Source: Paenibacillus aurantius
GTDB lineage: Bacteria > Bacillota > Bacilli > Paenibacillales > NBRC-103111
NCBI RefSeq assembly: GCF_032268605.1
Contig: NZ_CP130318.1
Location: forward strand, 3,196,001-3,260,000
Length of the DNA stretch: 64,000 nt
Direction of reading: 5' to 3'
Numbering within the stretch: position 1 is the first letter of the stretch; the number at the start of each line of letters is the position of its first letter. Positions 42,892 through 50,806 of the stretch are shown here, in pieces. Under the pieces are notes generated by a model. The model saw only the letters and a program-made list of their open reading frames with translations, was not told the origin of the DNA and did no database searches. The translations under genes and the position numbers were made by a program.

Positions 42892-42916
42892 AAAAATCCA
42901 CGCAGCGCGTGGATTT
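42892..42916 (-). terminator. Terminator after alpha/beta hydrolase remnant
   Basis: AAATCCACGC / GCGTGGATTT perfect 10-bp stem with a TTTTTA tail on the minus strand, 10 bases after the remnant's stop codon. Confidence 0.7.
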
Positions 42917-42926
42917 CTTCCTTCTA

Positions 42927-43230
42927 CTATTCGAGGTAATCGAAAAACTTTCTCAAAGCGTCACGAACTTGCTTCCTCGGCTCCAAGACGTCATGTCCCG
43001 CACCCTCTCATGTCCAGGGCAATCACCCGCCTGGCGTTCTCCTCCGTTCCGGAGGAAAGCTCTTCTCCTATCCAGTCATAGAGCCTTGCATTGGACAAAA
43101 GGCCATGAATACAGAGGATCGGCAGCTTATTCGTATTCTTCGACCCCCAAACTTGATAATGTGTCTGGAAGCCCTCCGGTCTGATTAGGTAAACCTTTTT
43201 CACGATGTCATCCCTTCCGCTTATTAACAT
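42927..43230 (-). pseudogene. Alpha/beta hydrolase with internal deletion
   Basis: Codons from 43230 leftwards read the N-terminal strands of an alpha/beta hydrolase (THYQVWGSKNT, then ILCIHGLLSNARLYDWIGEE and RRVIALDMRGCG). The frame then stops at GCGGGACATGA (about 42990). A shifted frame continues GHDVLEPRKQVRDALRKF to a stop at 42927, which is the typical C terminus with the catalytic histidine (GHDV). The nucleophile elbow GxSxG and about 150 residues between are missing. The element is therefore an internally deleted gene, with two halves in different frames. GGAAGGG precedes a GTG near 43203, the likely original start. Confidence 0.75.
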
Positions 43231-43286
43231 CGTTAGTTATTCATTCTAATGGATTGTACCTCTCTGCCTGCCCTTCAAGTCACCTC

Positions 43287-43383
43287 CCGGTACCTTACCC
43301 GCCAATGAAGTTCTGCTTTCCTGTTGAATTTCGTGCGCATCCTGAAGTTTTCTTGCCATCAAAGTTACCGGATAAGGCACTAG
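43287..43383 (+). repeat. 97-bp dispersed element with terminal inverted repeats, copy A
   Basis: A 97-bp unit equal in length to 58308-58404. The right end CGGATAAGGCACTAG (43369-43383) is identical in both copies; the left end matches its inverted counterpart at 11 of 15 positions. The internal part aligns without gaps. No transposase is encoded, so this is a MITE-like or REP-like element. Both copies contain an open stretch starting ATGAAxTTC and ending GATAAGGCACTAGGT. Confidence 0.75.
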
Positions 43384-43482
43384 GTGTGCTATCCTATAAG
43401 AAGCGGCTCCCCCTCTCCCCCATATGGAAAGTTTTCAACGAAGAGTATACATAAAAGGGTAAGTTAGGAAAGGAAGGACACC

Positions 43483-43923
43483 ATGGAAAAGTTATCACCG
43501 GTCACCTTGGAGGAAATGAAATCGGAGGCCAAGCTGTTTCAATCGGTTTATCCGGAGCTCGTGGGCGAAATCATCCGCATCGAGTCATCCCGGGGACATC
43601 TGAGCGAGTTCCAAATGATGGCGGCCGTTTCACATGCCAAAAAAGGACTTGGCGTCCTTAGCTACGAGCGCAGGCAAAGCATTAATCTCATCTTCGAATC
43701 GTACAAGCAAATTTACTTGGAGCATGGCTTCGACCAGGCTCATCAATGGGCCCAAGAGGTGTTTGGCTGCGGGGATGATCTTCCTTATGCAGGCAGCCAG
43801 CTGGACCAGAAGGATAGAGAGGATCGGCTCCGGAAGCTATCCTTCTTGATTCAGGTGAAGGAATCCGAGCTCTTGGAGCTTTACCGGGAATTTTATCAAT
43901 GTCAGAAGGAACAGCCCGAGTGA
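43483..43923 (+). CDS. Hypothetical protein, charged helical
   Basis: A 146-aa soluble helical protein I do not recognise. Features include LEEMKSEAKLFQSVYPELV, MAAVSHAKKGLGVLSYERRQ and a C-terminal amphipathic helix SFLIQVKESELLELYREF. A strong ribosome binding site (AAAGGAAGG) lies upstream. The short ORF tail just before it (43384-43454) encodes LGVLSYKKR, similar to LGVLSYERR in this protein, suggesting a decayed paralogous neighbour. A compact terminator follows the stop. Confidence 0.7.
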   Translation: MEKLSPVTLEEMKSEAKLFQSVYPELVGEIIRIESSRGHLSEFQMMAAVSHAKKGLGVLSYERRQSINLIFESYKQIYLEHGFDQAHQWAQEVFGCGDDLPYAGSQLDQKDREDRLRKLSFLIQVKESELLELYREFYQCQKEQPE

Positions 43924-43940
43924 CGGGCTGTTTTTCTTTT
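43913..43940 (+). terminator. Terminator overlapping the 3' end of the hypothetical gene
   Basis: AGCCCG / CGGGCT stem (43913-43929) followed by TTTTTCTTTT; the stem includes the last codons and the stop. Confidence 0.75.
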
Positions 43941-44015
43941 TTGCGGATACGAATGCTGGAATCCGGCGTAAAGCTTTTTCTTGTTGATTGCATAAATAAT
44001 AAGGGGGTTAATGAA

Positions 44016-44219
44016 ATGTTAGTTGATGTTAAGGTGATGGATGAGAACGAATTTGTAAACAAGTACCTCTAAATAATAAGTAACCTTGCTATACGATTCG
44101 AAAAAGAAGAATTTACGGATGAGAAAGAAACGGCGAAAAAGTCTGGATATAACAATGCGATTGTCTCTATCCTGAGTTGTATAAACCCGATTTATGAATT
44201 TGATACCCTACACTCATGA
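44016..44219 (+). pseudogene. Small ORF interrupted by an in-frame TAA
   Basis: ATG 44016 is preceded by AAGGGGG about 9 bases upstream and encodes MLVDVKVMDENEFVNKYL, then TAA at 44070-44072. The same frame continues without further stops for 48 codons (IISNLAIRFEKEEFTDEKE, then NAIVSILSCINPIYEFD) to TGA 44217. The composition is protein-like on both sides, so the stop looks like a nonsense mutation of a 67-codon gene. Family unknown. Confidence 0.45.
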
Positions 44220-44304
44220 GGAATAGGAGCAGAACTCCCGGCTGCGCTCTCCACTATGCTATACTTAGAGGGAGTTCTGCATCCTTACGGTCGGAGGGTT
44301 CCAA

Positions 44305-45195
44305 ATGACCCGGTATAGCAATGACGCCTTTCTGGAAAGCCCGGAATTTCCGTTTCATGCGGCTCCTTACCGCCTCGAGCCGGGTCAGCTTCTCGAGCCG
44401 CACTCGCATGAATTCATCGAATTTGTCTATATCGCCGAAGGCTCGGGGATTCATACCCACCGGAACAACCGCTATCCGATCCGGGAAGGGGATGTTTTTA
44501 TCATTGAGCCCGACGCCGAGCACAGCTATCTCGTCCATTCCCCCACCGGCATGACTGTATACAACATCTTGTTTCATCATACGTTTCTGTCCCACGAATT
44601 GGAATCGCTTTCGAAGGTTACCCCGTTCGTCAATTTCTTCTTTGTCGAGCCGTTTTTACGGCCGTCCGTCCAGTTCCAATCCCACCTGACCCTCGATCCG
44701 GCCCAACGGCTGGACCTTCTGCAGCTGCTAACCCACCTGGTCAAGGAATACAACGACAAACGCATCGGCTACCGGATTCTAGTCAAAACCCGGCTCATTG
44801 AAATCCTCATCTATCTCAGCCGCTGCTACGATCTTTTGCAGCACCGCCCGATGGCCGCCATGGCTTCGGAGCATAAAATGATGGAACGCGTCTGCGAATT
44901 TATCGAGCTGCATCATGCCCGGCCGCTCTCGCTCGCGCAAGTGAGCCAGATGTGCGGAATGAGCACCTCTTCGTTCACCTCCAAGTTCAAGCAGGCCATC
45001 GGCAAAACCTTCATCGAGTACCGGAACGAGGTTCGCATCCGGGTCGCCAAGGAGCTCCTCCTCCACTCCGATGACAATCTGCTGTCCATTGCCCATGAGG
45101 TGGGATTTGACGATCTCAGCTTCTTTAACAAGCTGTTTAAGCAGCTGCTCGGCGTCTCTCCCGGCAAATACCGGCAGCTTCATAGGGACCATTAG
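44305..45195 (+). CDS. AraC-family regulator, cupin type
   Basis: A 296-aa regulator: N-terminal cupin domain with EPHSHEFIEFVYIAEGSG and a C-terminal AraC domain (LSLAQVSQMCGMSTSSFTSK and LSIAHEVGFDDLSFFNKLFK, ending GVSPGKYRQ). GGAGGG lies 8 bases upstream of the ATG at 44305. It stands alone: the gene downstream is convergent. Ligand and targets are unknown; such proteins usually sense sugars or their acids. Confidence 0.9.
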   Translation: MTRYSNDAFLESPEFPFHAAPYRLEPGQLLEPHSHEFIEFVYIAEGSGIHTHRNNRYPIREGDVFIIEPDAEHSYLVHSPTGMTVYNILFHHTFLSHELESLSKVTPFVNFFFVEPFLRPSVQFQSHLTLDPAQRLDLLQLLTHLVKEYNDKRIGYRILVKTRLIEILIYLSRCYDLLQHRPMAAMASEHKMMERVCEFIELHHARPLSLAQVSQMCGMSTSSFTSKFKQAIGKTFIEYRNEVRIRVAKELLLHSDDNLLSIAHEVGFDDLSFFNKLFKQLLGVSPGKYRQLHRDH

Positions 45196-45213
45196 AAGAA
45201 TTCCTTGGTACGG

Positions 45214-45786
45214 TTACCTTTCAATAGACGCTCCCGTCTGGTAGATGGCCTTACGGAAATAGCGGCCGACTTTCTCCAGCTCATTCATGACATAAGCTAT
45301 GCGGGCTTCATCCTGAAACCAGTTGTCCTTGGTCGTTCCGGTCAGGTCCACAACGGGGCTGACCTGGAAGATCGTTTCTTTTGGGAAATGAAATTGATAA
45401 GTCAACAGCGCTCTTCGAGCATGATAATTTTTACAAACCAGCACGACTTTTTTCGGATGAATCCCTTTTCGTTCCAAGGTCTCCCTTGATAACCGGGCAT
45501 TGTCGAACGTATTGGCGGCTTGATCTTCTCTTAGAATGGCCTGTGCCGGAACCCCTAACTGCACTCCAAGGTCCCGCAGGAATTCCCATTCCGTCGTTTG
45601 GACTTGAGCTGTAGCCCCTCCGGATGGAAGAATATAGGGAGCGATGCCTTGATGATAGAGCTCCGCCGCTCTCTCCATTAGTTGAGGGTGACTGGCCCCT
45701 GGGATCAGAATGACATCGGAAAGGGAAACCTCTGTTTCAAAAAACATAAAGTCGCTGATACAGTCAAAAGGATAAGACATGTTCAT
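45214..45786 (-). CDS. YdcF/SanA-family protein (DUF218)
   Basis: A 190-aa protein of the DUF218 (YdcF/ElyC/SanA) family: VILIPGASHPQLMERAAELY opens the Rossmann-like fold, YILPSGGATAQ is the next strand-loop, and DQAANTFDNARLSRETLE then LVCKNYHARRALLTY follow. No membrane segment is present, so it is the cytosolic YdcF type. YdcF binds S-adenosylmethionine in vitro; the role is unknown. GGGAGTGAG precedes the ATG. It is convergent with the AraC gene and separated from DinB by a terminator. Confidence 0.88.
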   Translation of the reverse strand: MNMSYPFDCISDFMFFETEVSLSDVILIPGASHPQLMERAAELYHQGIAPYILPSGGATAQVQTTEWEFLRDLGVQLGVPAQAILREDQAANTFDNARLSRETLERKGIHPKKVVLVCKNYHARRALLTYQFHFPKETIFQVSPVVDLTGTTKDNWFQDEARIAYVMNELEKVGRYFRKAIYQTGASIER

Positions 45787-45814
45787 TTTCTCACTCCCTG
45801 GAAACTAGGGTTCA

Positions 45815-45859
45815 GAAAAAAAGCCGCAGGTGATCAGCGTAAGCCGATTGCCCTGCGAC
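45815..45859 (-). terminator. Terminator of DinB-family gene
   Basis: GTCGCAGG pairs with CCTGCGGC across a loop of about 20 bases, followed by TTTTTTTC on the minus strand. Confidence 0.6.
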
Positions 45860-45884
45860 TGTTTGCCGCGTCTTCGTGGACGCC

Positions 45885-46373
45885 TTACTCGTCGGCCGAC
45901 GGACCGTAAAGGCCCGGCACCGGAAGATCGAGAAGCCGCAGATACACTCCGAGCTGCGCCCGATGATGGATCATATGGCTTATTCCGAAGGTACGAAGAG
46001 CAAGGGCCCGAGGCTGACGAAGGATAACATGGTCGCCGTTCCGTAAGGTCCATTCCTCCCCGAGCTGGTTCTCGTCGCTTTTAGCTAACAGCTGCTCCAG
46101 CTTGGCGCGGTTCGTATCAAATTCCTCCAGCACGTCTGCGCGTCTTTCTATAGCTTCCCGACGAAACGGCACGGTGGAAAGATCCAATTCCGGATACTGA
46201 AAAATGGCCAACTGCCAATTCAGCAGGTTGGTTAGATGTGTTGCCAACTCTCCTACTGTCATCGATTTCTCGTGAGGCTTCCAGGTCATATGCTCGTCCG
46301 GCAAGCGTTCCAGAATCCGGCGCGTGCTGGCCAGCTCCTGCTGGACATCACCCATGATCAATTGTTTCCCCAT
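45885..46373 (-). CDS. DinB-family metal-dependent hydrolase-like protein
   Basis: A 162-aa four-helix protein of the DinB/YfiT superfamily, which includes bacillithiol-transferases. The expected metal ligands are present as His46 in ELATHLTNL (first helix) and the pair in ISHMIHHRAQLGVYLRLL (second). The N-terminal ILERLPDEHMTWKPHEKSMT is typical. These proteins are usually DNA-damage or stress-associated thiol transferases. The gene is monocistronic and divergent from nothing; FAD gene upstream is transcribed in the same direction after 126 bases. Confidence 0.88.
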   Translation of the reverse strand: MGKQLIMGDVQQELASTRRILERLPDEHMTWKPHEKSMTVGELATHLTNLLNWQLAIFQYPELDLSTVPFRREAIERRADVLEEFDTNRAKLEQLLAKSDENQLGEEWTLRNGDHVILRQPRALALRTFGISHMIHHRAQLGVYLRLLDLPVPGLYGPSADE

Positions 46374-46499
46374 ATATTCCCACTCCTCCCATCTCTGCTT
46401 AGCATACTATAAACCCGATCAAGTGAAAAGAGTTCCAGGGCGTGCGAAAACATCCTTCATAGTCATATCCGGTCTTCGCTATTTGACGTCTGTCTATTT

Positions 46500-48002
46500 C
46501 TATTGTGTTAGCACTTGCCTATCCTTCAGCAGCTGCTCCGTCAGCTTGGCGAGATCGACCCTTTGCACGCTGCACTCGGCCTCGATCGCCTGGACCGCGG
46601 CCGTTGCTGCCGATTGCCCAAGAACCATGAAGACGGGTTCCATGCGAATCGAACCATACGCAATATGCGAAGCGGACAGACAGACCGGCACCAGCAGGTT
46701 CGCGCACTCCTCCGCTTTGGGCACGATCGTGTGATAGCTGATCGAATAGGGCTTTACACTCAACATCTGGACATCGCCTTCATTGGTCACATAACCATTG
46801 GCATCCAGATGACGCTGTACATTATGGGAATCCATGGCGTAAGACCCCATTCCGATAGGAGCCTCCACCTTCTCCTCATGCCGGACATGCTTCTCCGTCA
46901 TGACAGAGACACCCAGCATCCGCCGCGATTCGCGTATGTATAGCTGCGGAGACCAGTGACCGTTCTCGAGGAATTCGTCTCTTGGCAGGCCCCAGGGCCG
47001 GTAATACTCCCGGATTTCCTCCGGTACGCGCGGATGGTTCTGAATCGTCCAGACCAGACCCTTCTGGTAGATTTCATGCTCCTTGCCTATCCGTTCCCGT
47101 GCTGCATAATCCCCTTCGGGATAGCCGTAGTTCCTTCCGATGTAATCCGTAGAGAAGCCGAAATCGTTGTTGGAATCCGTCTTGCGATTGGGGAGCATCG
47201 CTAATTTGAAGAAGCGGGTCTGCCCGGCCTCAATGGAGCGGAAGAGCAGCTCATACTCCTTCTCGTCATACCCCTCCGGCTTTTCTACCGCAACTCTATT
47301 ATCTGGCCGATCCGTCAAACACATGCGGTAGCAGTAGGCCTGGATTTTGCTGTCCCCATCGCCATCCGAGCCGCCTGCATTAGCATTCACATGAGGAAGA
47401 AGCCCGCTTGCAGGGTCTCCTGGAGTCCAGTAGGGGTCGATGCCGGTCGGCAGCTGGTTCTTAGTGGCTTGCTCCGTCTGAATGCCGTTCAGCCGCTCTC
47501 CATATAGGCTGTTCGGCTCGCGTCCTGTGGTGTAGCGGATGCCGGCGCCTGCCATGAGATCCCCCTCATAACTGGCATCGATGAACATTCGGCCTTCGAA
47601 TGTAAGACCGGATTCCATTCGGATGCTCGTAATCCGATCTCCCTCCTTAACCACACCCTTTCCGGAGCCCCGATCCAGACGTTCTCCGTTGACGACCTCG
47701 ATAGCATATTCCCTGACATAATCGTGAAACACTTCCAGCGCCATCTTCGGCTCGAATAGCCATACCGCCTCCGACTGACCGTATTTGCGGCCTAACCGTT
47801 CGTAAAACTCCCGCGAGAGCCCCCCAATGACCGACTTCTCCCCGGAGTCCGTATCGCCGAGACCGCCGGTGCTGAGTCCACCGATCCGGTTAGTCGGCTC
47901 GATAACAATCGCTTTTCTTCCCATTCTAACAGCCTGTACGGCGGCCATAATGCCTGCCGAGGTTCCCCCGTAAATGATGATGTCTCCCTGCCGGTTAGCC
48001 AT
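46500..48002 (-). CDS. FAD-dependent oxidoreductase (FAD_oxidored type), first
   Basis: A 500-aa flavoprotein. The dinucleotide-binding motif IIIYGGTSAGIMAAVQA at residues 8-24, the second strand VIEPTNRIGGLSTGG and MFIDASYEGDLMAGAG are characteristic of the FAD_oxidored family (PF12831). The C terminus carries CLSASHIAYGSIRMEPVFM. The protein is cytosolic. It is the last gene of the importer/regulator/oxidoreductase operon. AGGAGG lies 9 bases before the ATG. Proteins of this family are co-encoded with sugar importers and hydrolases and some have been linked to oxidative glycoside breakdown; the reaction here is not known. Confidence 0.88.
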   Translation of the reverse strand: MANRQGDIIIYGGTSAGIMAAVQAVRMGRKAIVIEPTNRIGGLSTGGLGDTDSGEKSVIGGLSREFYERLGRKYGQSEAVWLFEPKMALEVFHDYVREYAIEVVNGERLDRGSGKGVVKEGDRITSIRMESGLTFEGRMFIDASYEGDLMAGAGIRYTTGREPNSLYGERLNGIQTEQATKNQLPTGIDPYWTPGDPASGLLPHVNANAGGSDGDGDSKIQAYCYRMCLTDRPDNRVAVEKPEGYDEKEYELLFRSIEAGQTRFFKLAMLPNRKTDSNNDFGFSTDYIGRNYGYPEGDYAARERIGKEHEIYQKGLVWTIQNHPRVPEEIREYYRPWGLPRDEFLENGHWSPQLYIRESRRMLGVSVMTEKHVRHEEKVEAPIGMGSYAMDSHNVQRHLDANGYVTNEGDVQMLSVKPYSISYHTIVPKAEECANLLVPVCLSASHIAYGSIRMEPVFMVLGQSAATAAVQAIEAECSVQRVDLAKLTEQLLKDRQVLTQ

Positions 48003-48113
48003 GTTCCAGTTCCTCCTCTACTCCCGTTCTCTCCGTTAATTGGTGAATGGGTCTTCCCTCGTCATCTAATGGAGATGGGGGTACCCTGTGTATCCTGCTG
48101 CCCACCCTCGTAT

Positions 48114-49997
48114 TTACAGCCCTTTGTCCACTTGCCCCCAACGCTCCAAGGCATCATGGGCCACCGATTGAATGTTGGCCGCAATGGAATGTTCATAGGT
48201 GCCGTACGGCATATGGGTAATCCGGGGGAGGTAAGTGCCGTTCTCCACCGCTTGTATCAAAGCTTCTCCGATAGCTTCCCGCTGCGCAGGATGATGCTCT
48301 CCGATCTGGATCAGGGCCATGACCGCATGGGAGAAAAACTGAAAGTACACATCGTTGTACTTCTTCGCCTTCCCGTCCGTCCCTTCCCCCAGCCGGTACA
48401 ACGGCCTGTCGTATTCCTCCGGGTTCGTGACAATAGCCGCCAGCTCCTTCACGCTGTGCACATCCTTGATCCGGCCGAGCAAGTAGATCGCCACATGACC
48501 ACGCATCTGGTTATTTTTCCTTACATCCTGAAGGACAACAGAATCGCGCTCCTTAACCATCTCCCTCAGCACCGGAAGGCACGCCTCATCGTCAAGAACC
48601 GCGAGTGCAAAAGCACTGTGCTTGCGAAGCGTTTCTTCCTCCGTAAGTACCCATTCCCGTAACGAAGCTACGATCGTGGAGCCCAGCCTCCGGCAAGACC
48701 AGATAGCGACTCCCGGCTGAAGGGTCGACAAGCCCACGCGGATTTGTTCGGGGTCCGTAAGCCATGCAATCGGCTGGACAGGCTTGTTGCCGGAGGGATA
48801 GGCAAATTGGTAACCTTTGTTGTTCTCTGGATTATAACAGCCGGTTTCCGTTAGGAGGGCGATCAGCTCCTCATAAGGCACATCTTTTACCGGCACTTCC
48901 TTCGTGATGGCCAGCCAAGCCGCCGTTGAAGCCGCCTCGCCCGACTTCTGCATATCGCGGTTCATTCTGACACAGGTAGACAGGTCATGGTCAACGGCTA
49001 AGCAGCGTCCCGCCGCAAGCAAACCGTCATAGCCTCTCGGAATCAACGCGCCCAGCGGGATCGGCACTGTGACATTCACCGCCCCCAGATTGCTCGCCAC
49101 GAACCAATCCTTCAGATGCTGGCTCTCAAAAGCATTATCCCGGCCATGCTTATCGATATCCGCGTAGGCATAGAATACCGGCTTATCGGATATCCGGTCT
49201 GCGAAGAAATCCTCAATCGTGATCGTCTCCTCACCTTCGATCAAACGCCCTTCCCTAATGCCCAAGTGAGGGGCCAGCTGCAGCAGGCGGTTCTCGTCCG
49301 TATAATAGTCCTCGAGATGCTGGGCATGCGAGAAGAGGAGCGCCTGTGACAATTCATCTCCGTCCGTTTGGTTGGTGCAGCCGGAATCGAAATTTCTCCA
49401 GCTCACCTTGTTGCCCGCAGCAAAGATCTTTACGCTTGTATAAGGCTGCGCCCTTCCATCCAGCTGTCGGCCGAAGGACGTTGAACAGCCAGCCAAATGA
49501 CAGGCTTCCGCATCGCCCGAGCAGTCAATCAGCACTTTGCAGTCCGCCGATTGCAGCCCGTCGGGACCAATCCACTGTACCCCCTTGACCGTTTTGCCAT
49601 CCATATAGATGCCGGTGACGGTCGATTCGTAAGCTAGGGCTGCCCCATGCCTCACGGCTTCCTGCTCCAGCACATACTTCTTCGCTTCCACGTTGTAATA
49701 GCTGGACCGAGTGTAAACGGTTTCCACCAAAGAAATAACTTTCCGGTCGATTTCCTCATATAAGCCTCCAGGCGATCCGAAATAGTATCCGTTAACCGAG
49801 CCGGCCGTTCCCATTCCCCCCATGCAATTCAGACGTTCGATCCCCAGCACCTTAAGGCCTCTGCTCGCTGCGGATATCAAGGCGATGGCTCCTGCGGTCC
49901 CGAGACCGGTTACAATCACATCATAATGCTCCGAAAATGCAGGTGCTTCCCTATCCGTTACGGTTAGTTGTCCGTTCACCTTCTGGGATAACAACAA
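48114..49997 (-). CDS. FAD-dependent oxidoreductase (FAD_oxidored type), second
   Basis: A 627-aa flavoprotein. VIVTGLGTAGAIALISAASR is the FAD-binding motif, followed by IERLNCMGGMGTAGSVNGYY and VLIDCSGDAEACHLAGC. The C-terminal 170 residues are a helical repeat domain (HEAT-like: VAIYLLGRIKDVHSVKELAA). That extension is absent in the first paralogue. TTG 49997 follows AAGGGGG by 7 bases and lies one base after the stop of the preceding gene; a TTG at 50021 would sit before the ribosome binding site. It belongs to the seven-gene minus-strand operon. Confidence 0.88.
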   Translation of the reverse strand: MLLSQKVNGQLTVTDREAPAFSEHYDVIVTGLGTAGAIALISAASRGLKVLGIERLNCMGGMGTAGSVNGYYFGSPGGLYEEIDRKVISLVETVYTRSSYYNVEAKKYVLEQEAVRHGAALAYESTVTGIYMDGKTVKGVQWIGPDGLQSADCKVLIDCSGDAEACHLAGCSTSFGRQLDGRAQPYTSVKIFAAGNKVSWRNFDSGCTNQTDGDELSQALLFSHAQHLEDYYTDENRLLQLAPHLGIREGRLIEGEETITIEDFFADRISDKPVFYAYADIDKHGRDNAFESQHLKDWFVASNLGAVNVTVPIPLGALIPRGYDGLLAAGRCLAVDHDLSTCVRMNRDMQKSGEAASTAAWLAITKEVPVKDVPYEELIALLTETGCYNPENNKGYQFAYPSGNKPVQPIAWLTDPEQIRVGLSTLQPGVAIWSCRRLGSTIVASLREWVLTEEETLRKHSAFALAVLDDEACLPVLREMVKERDSVVLQDVRKNNQMRGHVAIYLLGRIKDVHSVKELAAIVTNPEEYDRPLYRLGEGTDGKAKKYNDVYFQFFSHAVMALIQIGEHHPAQREAIGEALIQAVENGTYLPRITHMPYGTYEHSIAANIQSVAHDALERWGQVDKGL

Positions 49998-49998
49998 G

Positions 49999-50805
49999 TT
50001 ACTTCCCCCTTCCCGCGGCAAGGCCTGCCTCGAAAGCTTCTAACGGATTGCGGTAGGCTGATGACGGCAGACTCACCCGGCCGGGTGAAGCGGAAGCCGG
50101 CTCTCCTTGGTCATGCCGCCATTCGAAGCAGCCTGAGATGGCGGAGATCGTCCACGCCTTCCAGGCTTCCGGCCGGTTCACCCAAAACTGATGCAGCTTT
50201 TGTCTGGACACAAACCAGTCATCCTTAACATCAACTGGGAATTTCAGAATGATTTCCCCTTTCAGCTTCCCCTTCACCAAGTGGGCCTGCCCCCTGATCT
50301 CCTCAGGCAGCACCAGCTCTTCCTCCCCGCAGTTCAACAGGGCATTAAGGCTCTTCGATCGGAGCAGCTCGGTCGGAGCCATCTCGGGCCTCGTATCGAT
50401 GACCCGGTCGGTCTTGATCCGGCGGAAGCCGGAATTGTTGTAGACCGTAACCTCCCAGGAGTTTCCTGCGGAAACGATCTCCGTCACCTCCGTTTGAAGC
50501 AGGACGGAAAGGGAGTCCTGAATAATTTTGTTATACAGAATCGGGGCGACGGCAGGTATATGAACGCTCCCCTCATCCGACATGACGCCGCGCTCCATCA
50601 GCTCCTGCTTGAGCTTCATGCCTTTCTCGGTAAGGGCCGTTTCGTGCCAGCCAACACCAGGATGAAAGCTGTTAATAAATTCGTGGCCGACAAAAGAGGT
50701 TCTTTCCATGACCAGCGATTCTTCATTCGCATAGGCTGCGCCCAGTCCGGCAAAGGTCGCACCCAAAATAACCGTGGGAAAGTAGTCTCGGTTTGTTATC
50801 AACAC
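49999..50805 (-). CDS. Short Rossmann-fold FAD/NAD-binding protein
   Basis: A 268-aa protein. Residues 10-26 (TVILGATFAGLGAAYAN) give a divergent dinucleotide-binding loop, followed by ERTSFVGHEFINSFHPGVGW, and VIDTRPEMAPTE lies near the middle. This resembles the N- and central parts of FAD_oxidored proteins but at about half their length. It could be a truncated paralogue kept as a partner subunit. Start is GTG 50805 or TTG 50802, both just after GAGGTGA, which includes the regulator's stop. Downstream gene begins one base after its stop, so coupling is strong. Confidence 0.7.
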   Translation of the reverse strand: MLITNRDYFPTVILGATFAGLGAAYANEESLVMERTSFVGHEFINSFHPGVGWHETALTEKGMKLKQELMERGVMSDEGSVHIPAVAPILYNKIIQDSLSVLLQTEVTEIVSAGNSWEVTVYNNSGFRRIKTDRVIDTRPEMAPTELLRSKSLNALLNCGEEELVLPEEIRGQAHLVKGKLKGEIILKFPVDVKDDWFVSRQKLHQFWVNRPEAWKAWTISAISGCFEWRHDQGEPASASPGRVSLPSSAYRNPLEAFEAGLAAGRGK

Positions 50806-50806
50806 G

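Noticed and set aside
43254-43454. A 66-codon plus-strand frame over repeat copy A
   Set aside because: The first part is the 97-bp repeat and the rest a short paralogue tail, with no convincing ribosome binding site. It is described as a finding, not as a gene.
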